From Heliocidaris tuberculata (taxonomy: Eukaryota; Echinodermata; Echinoidea; Camarodonta; Echinometridae), in contig CM046851.1 in NCBI GenBank assembly GCA_025618425.1, forward strand, positions 3,213,024-3,277,023: DNA of 64,000 bases. Direction: 5' to 3'. Positions within the stretch are counted from its first letter, which is position 1; each line of letters starts with the position of its first letter. Below are positions 10,618 to 23,001 of this stretch, piece by piece. Under the pieces are notes generated by a model that had not been told where the DNA came from, did not search any database, and saw only the letters and a program-made list of their open reading frames with translations. The translations under genes were made by a program, and so were the position numbers.

Positions 10618-10767
10618 CTGCACCACTGATTGAATTACATTCCTCGCCGTCACGGTGAGATAAATGGAGAAAATAATTCCTCTGCGCTAGCTGGCTACGC
10701 TTCCTAACACCCCATCGTATAGCAGAACAAAGATTGGCTTTCAAATCACCACCTCCATTCAGCCGAG
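10618..10767 (-). other. Candidate upstream 5'UTR exon of the zmiz1-like gene
   Basis: Seen: on the minus strand a 150-bp segment richer in GC than its surroundings lies between an acceptor TTAACCTCTTTTGGCAG and a donor CAG|GTAAGG. It has no long ORF, but it holds three very short upstream ORFs: ATG with five codons, ATG GGG TGT TAG, and an ATG TAA start-stop pair (10635-10640). It is the nearest exon-like block upstream of the coding start, about 2.9 kb away, on the right strand. Inference: a noncoding leader exon of the same transcript. It could also be a spurious splice-site pair or belong to another transcript. Confidence 0.45.
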
Positions 10768-11547
10768 CTGCCAAAAGAGGTTAAATACTCAGAAAGCTAA
10801 ACGAGAACCTTCATGAGAATAAAGACATACATCTCAAAAGTCCCTAGCTAACGCTTCTCATAATATGGCAGATAACGTAGCATTCCCCAGTGCCAATATC
10901 AACAAATTTGGCCCAACTTTTCTTGTTGACCTTAACTTGCCTAATATCAAACTAATCAAGACTTTGTAAATTGTCATCTTGTGTGTGTTTTGAACGATGG
11001 GAAAGATAACAGTTTCAGAGTTCCAACAATTCTAAAATAATCGGACAAGGAGCAAAGGGCAAGGGAAAAGTAAACAGCAAATAGGCTACGGTATGAACCC
11101 ATGCTTATATAGCATCACCTATGGTGTCGTAAAACGATGCCTTATTATCGCCCAGGTTGTCTGGAGTTTATTGTCGGGCAAGGATTTACATTCAATTACA
11201 AAAGACTTAGCGATCAATTGATCTCTAATTATAGGTTTTGTGGGAGTTCTTGGGGGCTGAACAAGATCAGGTGTACTGAGGAGGACTAATGCATCAAAGT
11301 ATAGAATTACCACGGAGGGAGGGATAAATAGAGAGAAAGAAAAAATACAGAGGTAAAGAGATAAAGAAAGAGGGATAAGGAAGTCATGTATGCTAAAGCA
11401 GGCAATCAATCTAGCCTTGCAGTTGCGTGTCTTGCTTTATTTTCTTCAATAAACTATAAGGATTACTTGTTTGTTGCATTTGCAATAATTAATTTTAAAA
11501 ATTAAAAAATAAATCATAAAGTATTGTCTCCTTTCATATCCACTTCA
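10768..11547. other. Noncoding upstream DNA with a complex segment
   Basis: No exon is recognised. The piece 11130-11310 is complex and free of simple repeats (GATCAATTGATC palindrome near 11212). It may be regulatory. Confidence 0.3.
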
Positions 11548-11600
11548 TCTCTCTCTCTCTCTCTTCCTCTCTTCCTCTCTCTGCTTTTCTCTCTATCCGC

Positions 11601-11643
<43 letters not shown>

Positions 11644-11710
11644 TCTCTTCCTCTCTCTGCTTCTCTCTCTATCCCCCCTTCTCTCTCTCTCTCTCTCTCT
11701 TCCTCTCTAA
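11548..11710. repeat. CT-rich microsatellite with internal duplication
   Basis: (CT)n. The phrase TTCCTCTCTTCCTCTCTCTG occurs twice about 80 bp apart (near 11564 and 11640), so part of the tract was duplicated as a block. Confidence 0.9.
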
Positions 11711-12189
11711 TGGTTTACTAGCCCTATTAATTTCTGTAAAAACAAAGAAAAAATCAATATTCACGTTCAAACGAATTTGTTAGGGCTATTAAAAAATAGT
11801 CACGATACATCTATTGATGTCAAAACAAATGGGAGCAGAGAGCAATTCAGTTCTCAACCTATAAGGAGATCTGGTAAAGAAATAAAATTTCTGCAAAGAA
11901 ATCACTCTTTACAATATAAAACAAAAGAAAAAAAGAGTTTCTGTGAACCCAAAAGTTTTTTTTTTAATGGACAAACTATATACATGGTGTTTAATGAGAG
12001 ACAAAGGGGTAAAGCTTTGATGTTTATTTTGTGTTATGTCGAAACAATGGACTTTGCTCAAATCCCATTGTGCAATCTATCTCACAAAGAATTAAGGAAA
12101 TGTTCTATTATAAGGTGGTTGCGCAATAAATAGTTCAGTGGATAGAGCAGCAGACAGTTTAGTCCAGAATCTGGTCGACTTCATGTTAC

Positions 12190-12331
12190 GAGTGATCTCT
12201 CCAATGATGGCGATCTCTCCCATACCTGCTGTCAGTAAGGCAAAGGGGGAATGATTCCCAAATTTGTAAGCCCAGAGAAAACAAATTTGCAGCAGGGTAA
12301 GGGGGAGATTCCGTCACTGGAGAGATCGCTC
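12190..12331. mobile_element. 142-bp palindromic MITE
   Basis: The left end GAGTGATCTCTCCAATGA is mirrored by TCACTGGAGAGATCGCTC at the right end. The core holds the smaller inverted pair CAAATTTGTAAG and ACAAATTTGCAG. No coding capacity. Confidence 0.65.
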
Positions 12332-12505
12332 TTAAAATAAACTGGACTGCAGCCAGGGTATACCAAATTTAAAACCAGCACCCTCATGCAACAGCCCTTT
12401 CATTTGAAAAAAAAACCAACTTGTATTTAAAAACAAACAGGTTCAATGACCATAGTAAAATAGCCTATATCAGTTTCTAAACTTAAGCTTAAAACTTCTC
12501 TATAT

Positions 12506-12507
<2 letters not shown>

Positions 12508-12568
<61 letters not shown>

Positions 12569-12765
12569 CTGTTCTTGTATAGCGCATATTACGTTATGAT
12601 ATAACGTCTCTATGCGCTTCCAAAGGGTTTGAGTATTATTACCCTGGATTTAGCTCCAGCGACCGTAATCAGTGCACAGTGCATTTCAAGGAATAAATGC
12701 TGCCAGGTATCCATTTAACACCTGGGTGGAGAGTGGCAAATCTCTGTCTACGTTGAAGCACACCG
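12508..12765 (-). mobile_element. 5'-truncated SINE, reverse orientation, with long (TAA)n tail
   Basis: The (TAA)n run at 12508-12566 is the reversed 3' tail. The body (TATAGCGC…, CACCTGGGTGGAGAGTGGCA) matches the SINEs at 9597 and 39766. The tRNA-like head is missing. Confidence 0.75.
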
Positions 12766-13031
12766 CACTGCAATATCACAGAGGTTTATTGTTCTCACAC
12801 ACATCTGTCCCTTGATTTTTCACATGCCGATAGTATTACGTTGAGGTAATTATAGATTTCTTCCCCTACTTTACAACATAAATCATGAGGAAATTAGTAA
12901 AATTAGGTCAAAATCAGGCGATCGATTACCTTAAATCATTAAATGTGTGGTTTTGCTTCATCATGATCTACAACATTACAAGCCAAATATGAATATTCAA
13001 AGTATTTGCATATTCATAACAATTATATAAT

Positions 13032-13178
13032 ATTGACTGGCCTTGAGGGGGATATCGAATATGTTGCCCGCAACAGAGTCATATTGCCCCGAGTCGAAGA
13101 CGAGGGCAATATGGTTCTTTTAAGGGCAACATTTTCGATATTCCCTGAAAGTAGAGCCAGCCAATATTATTATTATTA
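13032..13178. mobile_element. Palindromic element ending in (ATT)n
   Basis: The ends AATATTGACTGGC and GCCAGCCAATATT are inverted, as are GATATCGAA and TTCGATATTC further in. GGGCAATATG-like phrases repeat inside. It has the same architecture as 34105-34265. Confidence 0.6.
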
Positions 13179-13309
13179 CCTATATCATGTATATGCATAG
13201 TTTGTACCAATTACAAACACGTCTGTTTGCCTGTCAGTCCCTCTGATTTCAGGTTATTCATACAGGTCTGTAATTCTGGGAAAGCAATTGTGACGTAATT
13301 TGTCACCAC

Positions 13310-13373
13310 GCATATCCATTGTTTAAGCCTTTGTACACTTTAACACGTACAAAGGCTTAAACAATGGATATGC
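13310..13373. repeat. Perfect inverted repeat, 27-bp arms, 10-base loop
   Basis: The arm at 13310-13336 (GCATATCCATTGTTTAAGCC…) is the exact reverse complement of 13347-13373. It lies inside a wider region of ATATTGCCC-rich repeats (13380-13560) related to the element just upstream. Confidence 0.9.
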
Positions 13374-14003
13374 ACGGTAACAATGAAAGGTTGGAATATG
13401 GCAAAATGTTGCCCTCTTTTTTAGTACAGTGGTCTATGGGGAAAACCCGGAAGAGGGCAATATGGCAAATATTGCCCGCTCCGGTGACGGATTCGGAGTA
13501 GCCCGCAAAATACGGCTTTTTATTTTGCAGCTAAAATGCCCTGCATAGGTAATAATACCATGTACATGTAGGACTTTCCTTATAGTTGGCCGGAATATAA
13601 CTTATATTGTACCTTGCTTTGGTTCTTACAGTAATACACCCAAGGAGGAAAGCTTCAGAGCAGTTATGCATGGATAATCTGCAAAGCAGTGTTTTCCTAT
13701 TTATCAACCAAACAGAAGATATCTGACAAAACATTTCTGGAGCACAGCACCTTTAAGCCATGAGGTAGTTATTTTGTACATGGCCATGACATGAAAACAT
13801 TTACAAATATATTCCTTTTTTATGCCCCCTCATTGACCACAATTTAAGAAACAGTCAAAGTACTGAGAGACTAAACTCCCCTAAGTAGCAGGTTGCATTC
13901 ATCTAGTCTGTGAACGTATACTCTATTAATGAATGAAACAAAAATGACAGTGACTTGACAGTTTAGACTGCAGTTGAATTCGTGAGATTTTTGACAATTC
14001 ATA

Positions 14004-14174
14004 GTGCAGTTAACCATACATAACTCGAAGTCGCATAAGTCGAACTTTCCATAAGTCAAATCAATCTTTTTGACCATGCAAAACATGTGTTATTTACATT
14101 TTCTAAAGCAAATTTTGCATAAGTCAAACTATATTTTGTGGTCCCAACAAATTTGACTTATGCAAAGTTAACTG
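14004..14174. mobile_element. Tc1/mariner-type MITE, TA-flanked
   Basis: Left end GTGCAGTTAAC and right end GTTAACTGT are inverted and flanked by TA. CGCATAAGTCGAA and TTTGACTTATGC are a second inverted pair. Confidence 0.6.
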
Positions 14175-14940
14175 TATTTAAATATCTTTAAAATCACAAA
14201 TTTGAAACTCACGTACTGTATATGGTACACTTTAAAACACAATTTGGCCAAACTCAAGTTATTTTCATTATCATTAACACAATCAAGACCCTAAATATAC
14301 GTATAAGATGTTACGCATCTGGCTGTGCATGCACTGCACAAGGATACATTGCATGCACACAAACAATGTCACTTACACAGTGCAATGTCTGAACTACTTT
14401 GGCTGTAGACTTTATAGGAACTATATTACAGACCCTATATTAATGACCCTAACACTTGTGTAAACCACACAAATGTGACTACCCGGTAATAAGGGTTTGC
14501 GCCTGACAACTAGCATCTGACTTTGAAGAGATACCCGTTGACACGCTACCTTGGCAACCCCTCCTTGCTCCTGATCCAAACCCCGGTTCAGAATGCTAAT
14601 CAGTGCTCAAGAAGAAGACGCTGGGACAAGGACAAACCAGGAGTGGCGTTTTGACATTTGAAATCTTGTTCCTTCTGTTTGCCATGTTGCTTCAAGTTTA
14701 TTGGCTAACATCACACCAGACGATGCAACAAGGACATTCACATATATGTCAGGACATAACACCTTCATGCTCTTCTTGTCTGTGTTAAAGTGTGAAGTTA
14801 TTTCCTATAATGTTTGCTTCCATTGCTTTCTGAAATATCTGTGTATTTCAAGCTCTTGCGCACCTCCATATTTTTCTTTTATCAATTATTGAATCTATGA
14901 TCCATTTATCAACCTATCCCCTGATCAATAAATTTACCCC

Positions 14941-15110
14941 TCTCCCTCTCTTTCTCTCTCTCTCACTCTCTCTCTCTCATTCTCATTCTATATCACTTTC
15001 TAGTCTCACTCACTCACACACACACTCTCTCTCTCCCACTCTCACCTCCACCCATTCACCAACCCATCCCCCCCCCCTCTCTCTCTCTCTCTCTCCTTCT
15101 GACTGCTGTG
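14941..15110. repeat. CT/CA-rich microsatellite
   Basis: (CT)n mixed with CACACA and TCACTCAC; it produces a Ser/His-rich pseudo-ORF. Confidence 0.85.
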
Positions 15111-15114
15111 CTCT

Positions 15115-15976
15115 CACACCTTTCACTCTGTAATCTTTCACTTTCTGTGCATTGTATTTAGGTTAGCATGATTAAGGGAGAGAGAGAGAAATACAGAGAA
15201 ACAGATATAGAGAAAGGGGTGTCATAAAGTAGAACATCTACAGCTATGTGTAGTTTGAAAAACATTCCACAACAAGACAAAAACAGGTATATCACCTGTC
15301 AGTTCGTAGAAAAGTCAAATACAAACTAATGCATGGCAAATATATTCCTTGGCAATGGAATGCTTCTTAAATATAAAGTTGACTTCTGGTCATGTGATAA
15401 CATTGAAAGAAACTGTCTCAAATCAATTGGGAAAGGTTGATTATATAATACATAATAATTGGTGTATGCTGTAAGGTTTTGGAATCACCAAAACGAGAAG
15501 AAATTGACTCAATCCTGCTGTGAGTCACATGCACTGCACACATAAATGTGTGTACGGGACTACATACACACGTTTGGCCCAAACATTTCAGCTGTTTCTT
15601 GTCATATTTCGAATATAAGGGCATTTGAAGAGCAATCCTTTTCAGGGGACATTTCTACTATGATGTACTTCCAAACTGACATAAAAGAAATGAGAAAGCT
15701 CACAAATTATTTTTTACCTTTCCCAGGACTCAACCATCCCTTTATTAGCTAAGATTTGGAATGGCTTTGGATGAAATACCACACATTCCAATCTAACTTG
15801 TGGTATTCCAATCACTGGGTAATTACTACTATAGGATCATTCACACTCTAGTAACAAAGAAATCTGAACTGAAGTTTAACCATGGTAGGGTCCATGGTTT
15901 AACTATCACTTTTTACAGCCAAGTCCAACGATTTTATCTTACTTCCACTGACCATTATAGGCACAAAAAGCAGACA
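15115..15976. other. Noncoding, nothing recognised
   Basis: Only short unsupported ORFs are present, with a purine-rich patch near 15178-15220. Confidence 0.4.
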
Positions 15977-16519
15977 GTAAATCCAACCTTTGTAACAATT
16001 TGATTTGTGTGAAAGCAGAAAAATCAGAGAAGCAGATTGGTGAAGGTTTGAACAAAATCGGACTAACAATAAGAAAGTTGTGACTTTTAAAAGCTGTAAT
16101 CACTACATATGGGAATTTCAAAATGGTCAAATCGACACAGTCACTGTGATATAGCGGCGTTCAACTTTCCCTTTTTGCTCCAATACACAAAATATCTAAA
16201 ATGTCAATTTTTCAAAATGTATAACTTTGTAGGATCATTTTTTTTTTTTGGAGAACCTATAACAATGTGCTATCTACAATATATTTTGAATACTGCCCCG
16301 AGGGAAAAACAGCTCAGGAGAAAACCGGCATTGAATGATATTTTGGTGTAAGCCAAATGGGAGAGTTGACCGTGGATAATTACAATCGATTTTTCAAACA
16401 TTCATAAATTTCCTATTCTTTGACCGGTTTCTTTCAAACTTTCACCATCCTGCTTCTCTCATTTTTCTGCTTTCACACAATCCAGCTTTTTGGGTTACAA
16501 AGGGTGGATTGCCCTTTAA
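15977..16519. mobile_element. ~540-bp nonautonomous DNA element, family A
   Basis: The termini AATCCAACCTTTGTAACA and ACAAAGGGTGGATTGCCC are inverted. Internal landmarks are GTGTGAAAGCAGAAAAATCA, GAAAGTTGTGACTTTTAAA, ATCTACAATATATTTTGA and CTTTCAAACTTTCACCATCC. The same order of landmarks occurs at 27972-28543 and 35997-36544. Confidence 0.75.
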
Positions 16520-16863
16520 TAAAAACTCATTTGGTAAGATGTGAATCAGATAAGAGTCTCCATAATTAGTGGGATTTTCTGTCCACACAAGAAAAAAAAA
16601 GCCAGATTCTCAACACGTTTCAACATCGATTGTTTTTTAATCTCACCAGTTGCTCTGTGTGTCAACAGACTTTCTGCTCACTTTATGGGCCTCTCAATCA
16701 TTCAGTACATAACCTAGCATTAATTTACCATTTAATACAATATGAAATTGATGTTTCTTCCTATTAATAACAAATTTTCCACATCATCTTTTTAAAAATT
16801 TCATAGGAAACTAATACCAGCAGTAAGGAATTTGAAAGTAGGGTAAAAATGAAGCTCTATTTT

Positions 16864-17243
16864 TAAAGGTACTTCATCCTTGTTGCAGACTTACACAAAA
16901 TCCCACAAAGGCTTAGTAAACATCCTGTAGACACTAGACAATGCCTAAAAATTTCAAGGTCACAAGTCCTATAACTTCTTTGTAAGAAATGAAAATCTTG
17001 CTTTAATTGCAGAAGGAGCTATTCAGAAATCAACGCAAGTACATGTCAACAAATAATTTTGAAAATTACACTTTTTTTCAGTCGAAATAAAGTGTCAACA
17101 AATTTTTGTTATTACTAACTTAAAAGCGAATTATAACCCTTTTCACATCTGCACAAGTTTTCCAATTATAATTCTTTTGTAATTTATTGTATACTCACAC
17201 AACTTCAAAATTTAGGTCCGCAAAAAGGGATGAAGTACCTATA
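16864..17243. mobile_element. 380-bp MITE
   Basis: The left end AAAGGTACTTCATCC is mirrored by GGATGAAGTACCTATA at the right end. The interior is AT-rich and noncoding. Confidence 0.65.
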
Positions 17244-18056
17244 AGGGTTAATTGATTTGTACAAAAGGGTCCTATTCTTGATTTCAAGCAATACGACACA
17301 TTGTCAAAAATGTGGCTACATGAGTTCTTTTATTTTCCTGGAATATTTTACTTTCTTTTATTCTTTTCAATTTCACGAGCTACATTTAAGAGAATCGGGA
17401 AAGATCATCCTGATCCCCCTACCTATTTCTCTTCATGTAGTCATGAGTAAATAAATATAAGCACAGATGTCATCTCTGAGATCATCCCAGGACTAAAGCT
17501 TTAACCAATACCCCTCAGGTAGTCAATATCTCTACAGTATGGTATAAGCTATCTACTAAAGATGTGAAAATACTGGAAACAAAAAAAACTATCAGACAGT
17601 AACAACAACAGTTTTTTATGTAGCATATTTTTCTTCATGATCATACTTTACCCCCATACCATAACTCCAGCAGGTTGTGTTGCATAACAGTTACACACTT
17701 ACAAAAAGTTTGTTTCAAAATGCATTTGTATTAAAAATACTAAAAATTACTTTAAACTTTACAAGAACAGAAGAAAAATGTGCACAGTAATGTGCATAAT
17801 AATGTTCATCCAATCCTTTAATATTCACAAAAACAGGAAAATTTTCATTCCTTCCTCGGGGCATAATCCTACTTGACTTTGAAAATTCTGAATTTTGAAG
17901 ATCATGCACCACATTTCCTGAATTTCCGATCAGTTTGTTCTCTCACAGGAAGTTGAGAGACACTGCCCTAAAGATGCAGTGGCATCATTTTTCCTTTTTC
18001 TTTTTCTTACTTTTGTTTTTTAAGCAACGCACTTGAACATATATGAGAATTTCTAC
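17244..18056. other. AT-rich noncoding DNA
   Basis: No recognisable gene or repeat. Confidence 0.4.
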
Positions 18057-18140
18057 ATATCATCTGTTTGGAGCCAGAAGGGCATTAACTATGTAAAAAT
18101 GATACAAGTTAATGCCCTTTTGGCTCCAAACTGATGATAT
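18057..18140. repeat. Hairpin element, family H copy 1
   Basis: Arms 18057-18090 and 18107-18140 pair almost perfectly (TTTGGAGCCAGAAGGGCATT against AATGCCCTTTTGGCTCCAAA) around a 16-base loop. Related hairpins are at 42309, 53722 and 53900. Confidence 0.85.
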
Positions 18141-18224
18141 CTTCATTACAAAAGCAGACAGACAAAAAGGAGGTAAAGGTTAGATGCTTTTAATTTCCTG
18201 CAACAGCCATTACTTTAGTTTTGA

Positions 18225-18600
18225 GAGGCAGTGAAAAGGGAATATCCAGCCTTCTGCGAGACTGTGCAGCTAGGTTCAATGGTCATATTCCTTTCATTCG
18301 GTAACCCCAGCTTGAAAAAGGAGAACAATTTTAAGGAGATTCCTTCACCTTCATCCAGTGCTCCATCTAAAGGGCACGGTGTAATGGGAGAACCCCCGTC
18401 ATGGCAAACGATTCTGACACAAAAAACGAGTATTACAACGCCCACATTGCTAAAGCTTCCTCCATATTTCTCTTCATCCACCTCCAGGGGTGTGCTACAA
18501 ATAGCTGTAAGATGATTTAAGGGGCATCGTTTGTGGGCCATAGCAGTTCCACCTGCTGAAGTGAGGGGGAAAATGGGTTGATTGTAGTTTCTTAACAACA
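18225..18600. other. Complex segment open on both strands, unrecognised
   Basis: This roughly 375-bp block has balanced composition and long overlapping open frames (94 codons on plus, 135 on minus). I recognise neither translation, and neither frame is set off by convincing splice sites. It could be a decayed transposon or retrogene fragment or a conserved noncoding element. Confidence 0.2.
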
Positions 18601-18927
18601 ATAGCAGGTCCAATAGCAACAAGTGAATATCCGTTTAGATACCATTTCAATTTGGATATTTCAAATGGGTATGATTCTGGGCTTATTATCTTTGGCTTTA
18701 ATAGTATTTAACAAGTTATCTGTGAAATGCCAGGAAAACGAACTGATTTTTAAATGTAGAAATTTCTTTCTTATTTCTTACTTATCACACTGAAATAATG
18801 TTCTACAATGTATGATATGAAAAAAAAATTATCTTATGCAGTGTTGTAGGACTTTTCTAGTAGAAAGTATACTTCAAAATTTTGACAAAGTTTTGAAGCT
18901 ATTTGAAGGTTTATCAATATGTCTTAG

Positions 18928-19098
18928 AATGTATAATGCTAGAAATAATACTCCGATCAGAGTCATGATGAGTTTCAAATATATAAACATTTCATGTTCA
19001 CTTATGTTTTAGTTCCTGAAGATGATCTGAAATAAAAGGTCAAAAATTTGAAACTCATCATGACTCTGATCGGAGTATTATTTCTAGCATTATACATT
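18928..19098. repeat. Perfect inverted repeat, 53-bp arms, 65-base spacer
   Basis: Arm 18928-18980 (AATGTATAATGCTAGAAATA…) is the exact reverse complement of 19046-19098. Identity of the arms implies recent origin or ongoing correction. Probably a palindromic MITE. Confidence 0.9.
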
Positions 19099-20339
19099 TA
19101 TATCTTCTGTGGTAATAATGGATGTCTTATAATGTAAGATATAATATCCTCAACAGTTGTAAGAATGATCAACATTTATGATTGAATGCTATTCATAAAA
19201 AGGTACTAATAACTCTGAAATCCAAGACATTACAGTAACCTTTAAGATTTAATTACCACAAGTACAATGCATGTGTAGTTTCGGGGCATGAAGGAGAAAA
19301 AAACTGAGAAAATTAGAAAGAGCAACAACGAAAAAGGAAATGATATAAAAAAATATGACAATTAAACTTCACAATGACATCTCCTTTCTAGTTTTGCCTA
19401 CATTTGATATCTCTCTAAATGTTTTCAATATAAAGAAAGAATGTTTAGACATTCAGAAATGAATATAATTTGTTGTTGTTTTATTTTTTGTCTTTATTTC
19501 TATTTTTTGAATTTTGTAGTTTTGCAGAATAACACAACCCTATCATTATATTACATCATTTTGACTGACAAATTTTCCAAATTAAAGAATTTTGCTTAAT
19601 GTATTCAATAGCCAAAGGTTTAAAAAGTACCTGGTAAAGTTTCAACTGTTAAACTTCTTCAAGATAGAAGTAACTAATGAAAGTCAAGAAAATATGAAAA
19701 GAGTTCTGCATACCCAACATAAAGGTATATAAAATCAATGGTGTAAACTTCTTTTTCTGAACAAAATACATTTGAAAGATTCAAAAGCAGTACTAACGGC
19801 ATCAAAAGTCAATTTTCATTAATTTGGTCACTCCATCTCTACAAGCAAGGTATCTACCAAACTCAATTTGGCGTCACTCTTAACATATCATGAATTGTAA
19901 CTATATATGTATACATCCACAGGCTAATAATAACAACACTGTTTTCATGACAGAAGACTTTCAACAACACCAGGTGGGAGGCTAAATAAAAGGGTGGTTA
20001 AACATATTGATGTGCCTAAACACGACTGTTAGCCTATTCTCAGTTCATCTCTGGAGGCCTGATATCTTTGAACCTGATGTGAAGGTCAAAACAATCAAGG
20101 TCAGAGCATGAATTTGTATACTCCCACCAGAGGGGTACAGGATGGGATAACTTTCTCATATCGGAGACTCCTGAGCATCCCCGGAGCAGTCACAATCTTC
20201 AAAACAAAAGTCACGGACTGTGCCTCATCCTCTTATTTTAAACAGCAATACTGAATGTGACTCAAAACAAGACATTCTTATTTGTGATCTTCATCCATTA
20301 TCAGTTGCTATTTCTCTTTTTTATATCATGTTTCCTTTT
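19099..20339. other. AT-rich noncoding DNA
   Basis: No exon or repeat family is recognised. A somewhat GC-richer patch at 20030-20230 has no supporting splice structure. Confidence 0.4.
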
Positions 20340-20740
20340 TTAAAGGGATTCGGTAACTTTGTGGAGGCTTGATTTCATAAATTGTTGAATTTTGATATCT
20401 GTCTTGTATAATGATGTTCAGAAGGATAAATAAATAGCCAGGCATAGAAAGGTTTTCAAATATATAATGCTAGTATTAAGATATCTATGACTAAATACTC
20501 CCATTTACGAAAGCGTATGGCCATACGCTTTAGTCTAACACTGAGTCTATGGGGGGAAATGAGTCTGGCATTTCCGGTCACTTGCATATGTTTACTTTTG
20601 TGAAGCACATGATGATTTCGAAGTACTTTTTTTTTTTTTCCTGGGCTTCATTTTTACACCATATTACATACACTTACAGCATGTAAGGCCAGGCAGCTCA
20701 GATTTTATCAAGCCTCTACAAAGTTACCAGATCACTTTAA
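20340..20740. mobile_element. 401-bp MITE with ~34-bp terminal inverted repeats
   Basis: The ends start TTAAAGGGATTCGGTAACTT and, reversed from the right, TTAAAGTGATCTGGTAACTT, and both continue to GAGGCTTGAT. The core has a small palindrome, CGTATGGCCATACG (20514-20527). Confidence 0.8.
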
Positions 20741-21286
20741 CAATTGAGCTTCAAATGGCATTGCTTTTCTTTCCCATCTCTGTGTCCTTTTCACCTTTCA
20801 GCATCTCAAATGTTTGATGGGCAACTTTCATGGTAACCTTTAGAGCAGAAATACTTAATAACAAATAGTCTCAGTTTGTACTTTAGGGCTGTGGTATGGT
20901 ACAAAATTAGCAATAATGCAGAGAAGAGATGGTGCACATATTATGAATGTTTGTTTACAATATATGTACATGTCATCATCTCTGAAATGTTTAATATGTT
21001 TTTGTAAAGCACCTTAGTTTATAGTACCTACTTAGTAACAATAGGCACATATACAAAATATGAACGAGATTTTTCATAATATAACAACAATATGGCTTCC
21101 TCTATGGTGCTCAGAGTCAATTCAATTTTAAATTTGTAAATGTGTTCAGTGTCCATAATGTACATTGAGTTTAATAACACCAGTCATACTAAGACCGACA
21201 TCAGACCAAAGACATTACCCCTGAATGGCCAAGAATCGGTTGGTTTGGAGTCAGTTTGGAGGAGGAGTGGCTATGGAAAAAGATCT

Positions 21287-21446
21287 GGGCCCCTGTTGCA
21301 TAAAACTTACCATTAATGGTAACTCTGCTATCAATGGTAACTACCATGGTAACATCACTCAACAGCCAATCAAAATCAAGGTTTCCATGGGAGTTACCAT
21401 TGATGGCAAAGTTACCGTTAATGGTTAGTTTTATGCAACGGGGCCC
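21287..21446. mobile_element. 160-bp palindromic MITE
   Basis: Starts GGGCCCCTGTTGCATAAAAC and ends GTTTTATGCAACGGGGCCC. The interior repeats GGTAAC / GTTACC motifs in both orientations (TTACCATTAATGGTAAC, TACCATGGTAAC). The whole unit can fold on itself. Confidence 0.8.
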
Positions 21447-21747
21447 TGGTGTAAAACTGAAAATACATCAGTGCTATTCCCATATTCCATAAAGACATCT
21501 GTGAAGACATCTGATGAACAGAATTATTATGATTGTGAAGCACTATATAAATCAAGATAATTTTTATCATTTTCATTTCCTGCCACTTTCATCAACTTGT
21601 CCCCTTTTTCACTGTATATAAACCATAATTGTTTTCCCTTAATCTCCTATCCATGACATTTTGGTTACTTGGTTAATCAATAACCCTACCTCAAACAGAG
21701 GATGAATGATGGAAGATGATGAAAACCACTTTAAAATAATGTCTATA

Positions 21748-22190
21748 TTAAAGGGAAATCCAACTCTGATTTCACAGTGCTCTGGAGGAAAACAGAAAAA
21801 TCAGAGAACAAAAATGGTGGAAGTTTTATACAAGTTTTATTAAGAAAGATATGAATCAAAAATTTGAAAGCACTACCGTATACATATGGGACAAAGATTT
21901 TGAAAACTATGACATCATATTTGACAACTCTCCTAATTGTTCCAAAACACAAAATTACTCAACTATAATTTTGTCTATATTTAATTGCTGATCAGGATAA
22001 TTTTTACTGGTCAACACATAACAATAAGCTATTCATAATATATCTTGAGTACAGTCAAGAGGAAAAGTTACTGAGAGAAATGGAAATTCATGATTTTTAC
22101 AAGTACAATACCTATGGGAGATTTGACCCTATTATCCCACAGTTGAATGACCAATTTGTCAATATGAAATTCACGTAGATGAAATGATCT
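21748..22190. mobile_element. Diverged, right-truncated copy related to family A
   Basis: Begins TATTAAAGGGAAATCCAACT and keeps family A landmarks (AACAGAAAAATCAGAGAA, CAAAATTACTCAA, ATAATATATCTTGAGTAC, GGGAGATTTGACC), but no matching right terminus is seen. Confidence 0.55.
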
Positions 22191-22245
22191 CAGCTTTCAA
22201 CAAAAAAATATTTGTGATGGTATTACTATGGAGAGAAGAAATTGA

Positions 22246-22396
22246 TTAAAGGGAAAGTCCACCCTGATATAAGTGGTTTTGAAAGAAGCAGACAAATTTT
22301 TTAAAAAAAGATCAATGAAACTTTCACTGATCTGTTTCTTTAATTGTTCTGCTTCTTTTAAAACTAAGTTGATATCAGGGTGGACTTTTCCTTTAA
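22246..22396. mobile_element. 151-bp MITE
   Basis: TTAAAGGGAAAGTCCACCCT at the left is mirrored by AGGGTGGACTTTTCCTTTAA at the right, and the inner arms (GATATAAG / TTGATATC, GAAGCAG / CTGCTTC) also pair. Confidence 0.8.
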
Positions 22397-22993
22397 GGTG
22401 CAGATAAATTCAGGAATTATCTTACATAGTTTTCAAGGAAATCAACATGCATAGCTTCACTATATTTAGAGACGAGATAACAACAGCTCTAACCAAAATA
22501 CAAGAATGCCTTTTTTTCAAGCATTTATATACATACCCCAGATATACACATACAATGAAAAACTATAAAGGCTGAAACTCTTTTCCCGTTTTAATGAGAA
22601 ATGCAAAGTGAGGCTTTGAAAAGTCTGAAAAGTCTTATCAGAAAAAAGAAATGATCAATAATGGGGGATGTTTCTCTTAGATTCTTTTGTATCATACCGT
22701 AGATGGTTGGGCAATGAGAAGAGAAAAGTAAAGATATCAACTTTTTCTATTTTTGACATCTAATCCTCAGTCATAATGGGGACTACTGGAAACATTTTTT
22801 TTTTTTTGTTCTTCTGTATAAACATACCCTAGAAGCAAAACAAAAATGTCAGGCAATAAAGAAGGCAGCAGAACTCAACTATTTTTCTTTGAATCCTTTA
22901 GACTTATCCTATGTGTAACTCTCTTCAAAGCTTTTGCCTTGTCCTATAATCTCAATGATTATGGAAACCATGGGGTACAATGTTTTTCTTTCT

Positions 22994-23001
22994 GTATGAA
23001 C
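22994..23001. repeat. Left 8-bp target-site duplication of hAT
   Basis: GTATGAAC, repeated exactly at 24348-24355. The uninterrupted motif is a consensus part of the surrounding tandem unit. Confidence 0.95.
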
